Part shown: piece after piece, positions 60,433 through 64,000 of the stretch
Layout: every line of letters begins with the position of its first letter
Position numbering within the stretch: position 1 is the first letter of the stretch
NCBI RefSeq assembly: GCF_031432315.1
Contig: NZ_JAVKGO010000005.1
Span: forward strand, 1 to 64,000
Direction: 5' to 3'
DNA from: Serpentinicella sp031432315
GTDB lineage: Bacteria > Bacillota > Clostridia > Peptostreptococcales > Natronincolaceae
DNA length: 64,000 nucleotides
The notes under the pieces: generated by a model
Told to the model about the DNA's origin: nothing
What the model saw: only the letters and a program-made list of their open reading frames with translations
Databases searched by the model: none
Program-made: the position numbers and the translations under genes

Positions 60433-61197
60433 ATTTGCACTATTATTTTTGCATACAAAGTGCATCCTAAGTATCCATTATTACTTATTGGTAATCGGGA
60501 TGAGTTTTATAATCGTCCAACAAAACATGCCACATTTTGGGATGATCATCCTCAAATCTTGGCCGGACGTGATCTTGAAAAAAACGGAACATGGTTAGGT
60601 ATAACTAAGGAAGGTAGATTTGCAGCATTAACAAATTTTAGAGATCCTAATAAAGTACTCATTAATTCTAGATCCCGGGGCGAATTAGTTAGTTCATTTT
60701 TAAAATCCTCTACTTTACCTGAAAAATATTTAGATGATATAAAAAAATCACATCATCTTTACCAAGGTTTCAATCTTTTAGTTGGAAATGTTCATGAATT
60801 GCATTATTACTCAAAGTTAGATAATAAGGCCTTTAAATTAGCACCGGGTATATATGGTCTGAGTAATCATTCCTTAGATACTCCTTGGCCCAAAGTTACA
60901 TTAGGGAAAAAGCTGATATCAGAAGCTATTACATATGACAGTCAAATTCATAGTAAACTTTTTGATATATTGAAGAATGATGAGCGCCCACCAGATATTA
61001 ACCTTCCTAACACCGATGTAGGACTAAAATGGGAACGCCTTCTTTCCTCAATTTATATAAAAAGCCATGAATATGGCACTCGTGCTATGACTGTATTATC
61101 ATATAGCAAAGACAATAAAGTAACTTTTATTGAAAAAAGTCTTCTTCAAGAGAGGGATAAGTGGATAGAGTCCTTTTATCATTTTTATTTGAAATAA
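60433..61197 (+). CDS. NRDE/TANGO2-family protein, apparent AUU start
   Basis: A 254-residue protein of the NRDE (Ser/Thr-rich TANGO2) family; function not settled, with an Ntn-hydrolase-like fold proposed. The family begins Met-Cys and contains the NRDE block: here LIGNRDEFYNRPTKH, then the LAGRDLEKNGTWLGI and ALTNFRDPNK blocks. In frame the N-terminus reads ICTIIFAYKVHPK. The only methionine-type codon at the expected place is ATT at 60433, with GGAGG 8 bases upstream; the first GTG (60460) would remove the conserved Cys. A UAG stop at 60418-60420 prevents a longer start. No terminator was found after it. Confidence 0.82.
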   Translation: MCTIIFAYKVHPKYPLLLIGNRDEFYNRPTKHATFWDDHPQILAGRDLEKNGTWLGITKEGRFAALTNFRDPNKVLINSRSRGELVSSFLKSSTLPEKYLDDIKKSHHLYQGFNLLVGNVHELHYYSKLDNKAFKLAPGIYGLSNHSLDTPWPKVTLGKKLISEAITYDSQIHSKLFDILKNDERPPDINLPNTDVGLKWERLLSSIYIKSHEYGTRAMTVLSYSKDNKVTFIEKSLLQERDKWIESFYHFYLK

Positions 61198-61288
61198 TTT
61201 AAAATTATTCTTTTATGACTTTAATTTATTTAGTAATATATATATGGTAAACTTTTAATAGACAAATTAAATAAGGGGGTTTTTTTTA

Positions 61289-62140
61289 GTGGGTAATGTT
61301 CAAATTATTACTGATAGTACTTGTGATCTCACCCCAGATATTATTCGGGATAATAGTATAAAAGTAGTTCCATTATACGTAACGTTTAATGAAAATATGA
61401 CTTATAAAGACGGTGTAGATATTACACCCGCAAAATTATATGAAGAGGTTAAGGTATTAGGTCAAACACCAAAGACTGCCGCTCCATCTCCTGCAGATTT
61501 TTGCGAAGTATTTAGACCTTGTATTGATAAAGGTCAAGATATAATTTACATAGGTCTTTCTTCTCAAATATCTTCTACTATTCAAAATGCAAAAATTGCT
61601 GCATGTGAGTTTCCTGAGGGTAGGGTTAAAGTTATTGATTCACAGAATCTCTCTGCAGGTATTGGTTACTTAGTTCTAAAAGCAGTTGACCTTGCGAATA
61701 AAGGACTAGATATAAAAACTATTTCTAATGATATTGTTCAATTAGTTCCAAAGGTTAAGACTTTCTTTGCTATAGATACACTGGAGTATTTATATAAAGG
61801 CGGTAGATGTTCTTCTGTAGAAAACTTTTTTGGATCAATGTTAAAAATAAGGCCTATTCTTCACCTAGCTGAAGGTAGAATACATGTCCACCAAAAAATA
61901 AGAGGAAAAAGAAAAAAACTATTAGACTCTATGTTAGAAATTCTAAATACTGATAAAAATCAAATCAATACTAATAAAATAATAATTAATCACTCTATGT
62001 GTGAAGAAGACGCTGAATATTTACGCAGTCAAATATCGCAATTAATTAAGTGCGAACAGATTATAACAGTTAAAGCAGGATGTGTTATATCAAGTCATTG
62101 TGGTCCTAATACTTTTTCTATTGTATATTGCATTGATTAA
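61289..62140 (+). CDS. DegV/FakB-family fatty-acid-binding protein (copy 2)
   Basis: A 283-residue DegV protein, paralogue of the gene at 57304-58152. Marks: ITDSTCDLTPDIIRDNSIKV, TAAPSPADFCEVF, FFAIDTLEYLYKGGRCSSVE and SSHCGPNTFSIVY. The GTG start at 61289 has GGGGG in front. It probably binds acyl chains for a FakA kinase that is not in the window. It is read with the NRDE gene on the plus strand but has its own 91-base gap; a bidirectional terminator follows. Confidence 0.88.
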   Translation: MGNVQIITDSTCDLTPDIIRDNSIKVVPLYVTFNENMTYKDGVDITPAKLYEEVKVLGQTPKTAAPSPADFCEVFRPCIDKGQDIIYIGLSSQISSTIQNAKIAACEFPEGRVKVIDSQNLSAGIGYLVLKAVDLANKGLDIKTISNDIVQLVPKVKTFFAIDTLEYLYKGGRCSSVENFFGSMLKIRPILHLAEGRIHVHQKIRGKRKKLLDSMLEILNTDKNQINTNKIIINHSMCEEDAEYLRSQISQLIKCEQIITVKAGCVISSHCGPNTFSIVYCID

Positions 62141-62171
62141 TTCAACGTAGTTTAATCCTAAATATAAAATG

Positions 62172-62203
62172 AGCCCAACATGAATTAAATCATGATGAGC
62201 TCG
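62172..62203. terminator. Bidirectional terminator between degV2 and the amino-acid ABC genes
   Basis: GAGCCCAACATGA pairs with TCATGATGAGCTC with mismatches, followed by GTTTTTTATT on the plus strand and ATTTTATATT on the minus strand. Confidence 0.75.
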
Positions 62204-62210
62204 TTTTTTA

Positions 62211-62936
62211 TTAAAATGCCAATTGACCTAGAAATGCTTTTAACCTTTCATGCTTTGGATTTCCGAATATTTCCTCTGGTGTGCCTTGTTCAGCAATTAC
62301 GCCTTCGTTCAAGAATATAACACGATCTGACACCTCTTTAGCAAAGCTCATTTCGTGAGTAACTACTATCATTGTCATTCCTTCTTTAGCTAGGTCTTTC
62401 ATAACTGTTAACACTTCTCCAACAGTCTCTGGATCAAGGGCTGATGTAGGTTCATCAAAAAGTACAACCTTTGGACTCATCGCTAGCGTTCTTGCTATTG
62501 CAACCCGTTGTTGCTGTCCTCCAGATAACATGGCTGGGTACTCATCTGCTTTGTCTGCAAGTCCCACTTTCTCCAATAGTTCTAATGCTTGTTTTTTTGT
62601 TTCTTCTTTATCTGCATCTAATACAGTTAAAGGTCCCTCCATTACATTTTGAACTGCAGTCATATGAGGAAATAGATTAAACCTTTGAAATACCATACTA
62701 ACTTTTTGTCTTATTTCGTTAATATCTTTTCCTTTATTAAATACTTGTTTACCATCAATCCATATTTCACCTTCATTTTTCTTTTCTAAAAAATTAATAC
62801 ATCTTAAAAGGGTACTTTTACCAGATCCACTTGATCCTATCATGCAAACAACTTCACCTTCTAAAACTTCCATATCAATTCCTTTTAAAACTTCTAAGTC
62901 ACCGTAATATTTGTGTAAATTCTTTATTGTAACCAT
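62211..62936 (-). CDS. Polar amino-acid ABC transporter ATP-binding protein
   Basis: A 241-residue ATPase of the GlnQ/HisP family. Walker A GSSGSGKST (34-42), signature LSGGQQQR, Walker B VVLFDEPTSALDPETVGEVL, and the switch VTHEMSFAKEVSD. The family GlnQ-like amino-acid importers take up glutamine, cystine or related polar amino acids; the exact substrate is not visible. The start ATG at 62936 follows GAGAGGTG. It overlaps no gene but is 4 bases from the permease stop. Confidence 0.9.
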   Translation of the reverse strand: MVTIKNLHKYYGDLEVLKGIDMEVLEGEVVCMIGSSGSGKSTLLRCINFLEKKNEGEIWIDGKQVFNKGKDINEIRQKVSMVFQRFNLFPHMTAVQNVMEGPLTVLDADKEETKKQALELLEKVGLADKADEYPAMLSGGQQQRVAIARTLAMSPKVVLFDEPTSALDPETVGEVLTVMKDLAKEGMTMIVVTHEMSFAKEVSDRVIFLNEGVIAEQGTPEEIFGNPKHERLKAFLGQLAF

Positions 62937-62940
62937 TTTA

Positions 62941-63603
62941 TCACCTCTCATTAACTTTCAGTCTCTTTTCAAGCATCAATAAAGCCTTTGAAAGACTCGT
63001 TGTTATAATTAAATAATAACAACCAGCTATAAAATACATTGGCCATGCATTAAAAGTCGCCGCAGAATATTGTCTAGTCAACATAATAATTTCTGTAATT
63101 GTAATTACACTTGCCAAAGATGAGTCCTTTACAGCAATAATAAACTGATTTCCTAAAGCAGGAACCGAACGCTTAAATGCTTGAGGCAATATAACCCTTT
63201 TCATTGCTTGCCAACTTGTCATACCAAGGGATCTAGCAGCTTCTTTTTGCCCATAATCTATAGACTCAATTGCTCCCCTAAAAATTTCACTAATATATGC
63301 ACCATTATGGAAGGCTAAACCTAAAACGGCAGAAGTAAAGCGGCCTATGTTTATTCCCAAATCAGGTAAAGCGTAAAATATAAAGAAAAGTTGAAGTAAT
63401 AATGGCGTTCCTCGAACTATGGTAATATAAATATCTGTTGCTTTGGTTAATGGCTTAATCTTACTCATTTTTAACATCGTTGCAAAAAAGCCAAATACAG
63501 TTCCTAGTAATATTGATAAAACCGAAAGCTGTAACGTCATAATTACACCTGGTATAAACCTTGGTGCATATTCTATGACTACACTAAAAAAATCTAATAA
63601 CAA
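62941..63603 (-). CDS. Polar amino-acid ABC transporter permease
   Basis: A 220-residue HisM/GlnP-type permease with five helices. The EAA-type loop is EAARSLGMTSWQAMKRVILP, and the early segment LSVLSILLGTVFGFFATMLK is the usual family start. Works as a homodimer or with a partner not in the window. The start ATG is after GGGGG. Downstream ATPase is in the same operon. Confidence 0.9.
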   Translation of the reverse strand: MLLDFFSVVIEYAPRFIPGVIMTLQLSVLSILLGTVFGFFATMLKMSKIKPLTKATDIYITIVRGTPLLLQLFFIFYALPDLGINIGRFTSAVLGLAFHNGAYISEIFRGAIESIDYGQKEAARSLGMTSWQAMKRVILPQAFKRSVPALGNQFIIAVKDSSLASVITITEIIMLTRQYSAATFNAWPMYFIAGCYYLIITTSLSKALLMLEKRLKVNER

Positions 63604-63626
63604 CTTATTTCCCCCTTAATACGAAA

Positions 63627-63651
63627 ATGGGCAATATGATCTATTACCCAT
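63627..63651 (-). terminator. Internal terminator after the amino-acid-binding protein gene
   Basis: ATGGGCAATA pairs with TATTACCCAT (one mismatch), and the minus-strand tail is TTTCG. Read-through into the permease gene would give a lower level than for the binding protein. Confidence 0.65.
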
Positions 63652-63682
63652 CTTCTAGTACAAATTTTCTTTTATCACTAAA

Positions 63683-64000
63683 TTAATTTTCTAATATGTT
63701 TACTCCAAACCATTTTTCACTTAATTGTGCATATGTTCCATCTTCTATAATTTCTTGTAGTGCACTGTTTACTGCATCTACTAAATCGGTATCGTCTTTA
63801 CGGATAGCGATTCCAATTTCTTCAACATACAGTGGATCTCCAACAGCTTCTAGAGGCATATCGTAGCTATCGATACCATTTAGTCCAACTAAAAGTCCTG
63901 TAACAAGTCCATCGGCTTGACCACGCTCAACTGCTCTCATATTATCTACATCACTATCAAATTGCATAATGTCCTTAACATTGTCAACATTTTCCTCTAA
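63683..64000 (-). CDS. Amino-acid ABC transporter substrate-binding protein, C-terminal part
   Basis: The final 105 codons of a periplasmic-type solute-binding protein (SBP_bac_3). The frame is open to the window edge, so the N-terminus and lipoprotein signal are missing. Visible blocks are MRAVERGQADGLVTGL and a closing DLVDAVNSALQEIIEDGTYA followed by QLSEKWFGVN, typical of GlnH/HisJ-like proteins. It is the first gene of the operon. Confidence 0.85.
   Translation of the reverse strand, partial: LEENVDNVKDIMQFDSDVDNMRAVERGQADGLVTGLLVGLNGIDSYDMPLEAVGDPLYVEEIGIAIRKDDTDLVDAVNSALQEIIEDGTYAQLSEKWFGVNILEN

Overview
The window looks like a chromosomal segment of a low-GC, endospore-forming anaerobic Firmicute of the class Clostridia. 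An Alkaliphilus- or Natronincola-like organism is my guess from gene content, not a measured assignment. The base composition is strongly AT-rich, Shine-Dalgarno sites are strong (AGGAGG type), TTG and GTG starts are common, and there are spoVA genes, a membrane pyrophosphatase, GlnS, a sigma-54 factor and c-di-GMP and c-di-AMP riboswitches.

Layout. 1-117 looks like the end of an ISL3-type insertion sequence. 164-2210 holds an aspartate-type aminotransferase and a divergent short UppS-like prenyltransferase. 2293-9997 (minus strand) is a complete Tad/Flp pilus operon: flp, prepilin peptidase, TadE, TadG-like, CpaB, receiver-fused CpaE, TadA, TadB, TadC and a DUF192 protein. It is preceded by a sigma-A promoter and a c-di-GMP-I riboswitch with an intrinsic terminator, so piliation should follow the second messenger. 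10351-12096 has a TspO-like membrane protein and SpeD. 12158-15334 (minus) is a six-gene spore operon (DUF1657, DUF421-DUF1657, SpoVAC, SpoVAD, SpoVAE, DUF1657) of the spoVA2mob type known from heat-resistant Bacillus spores, with a candidate sigma-G promoter. 15467-22217 holds glnS, queG, a WG-repeat protein and a DEAD-box helicase.

22410-23520 is a c-di-AMP (ydaO) riboswitch and a SleB-type cell-wall hydrolase. 24043-27450 is the most interesting part: a HutP-family RNA-binding protein is followed at once by a promoter, a leader with regularly spaced UAG triplets, an intrinsic terminator and a three-gene ABC transporter of the TrpXYZ type. This is a candidate antitermination circuit. 27623-37469 is a mixed housekeeping and accessory stretch: VanZ-like, NdpA-like, flavodoxin, SGNH hydrolase, metallopeptidase, second DEAD-box helicase, alpha/beta hydrolase and a BceAB-like exporter.

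37642-51021 (minus) is a conserved core: rpoN, gap, pgk, tpiA, gpmI, eno, secG, hppA, DUF1294, rnr, smpB and ssrA (tmRNA). It covers lower glycolysis, PPi-driven ion pumping, protein export and ribosome rescue. 51125-55874 is a nucleoside-type ABC importer (BMP lipoprotein, ATPase, two permeases). 56150-62140 holds trxB, two DegV proteins, trmL, a diacylglycerol-kinase-like enzyme, an unknown membrane protein and an NRDE/TANGO2 protein that apparently starts at AUU. 62211-64000 is a polar amino-acid ABC transporter whose binding-protein gene runs off the window. No tRNA, rRNA, CRISPR array or complete transposon was seen.
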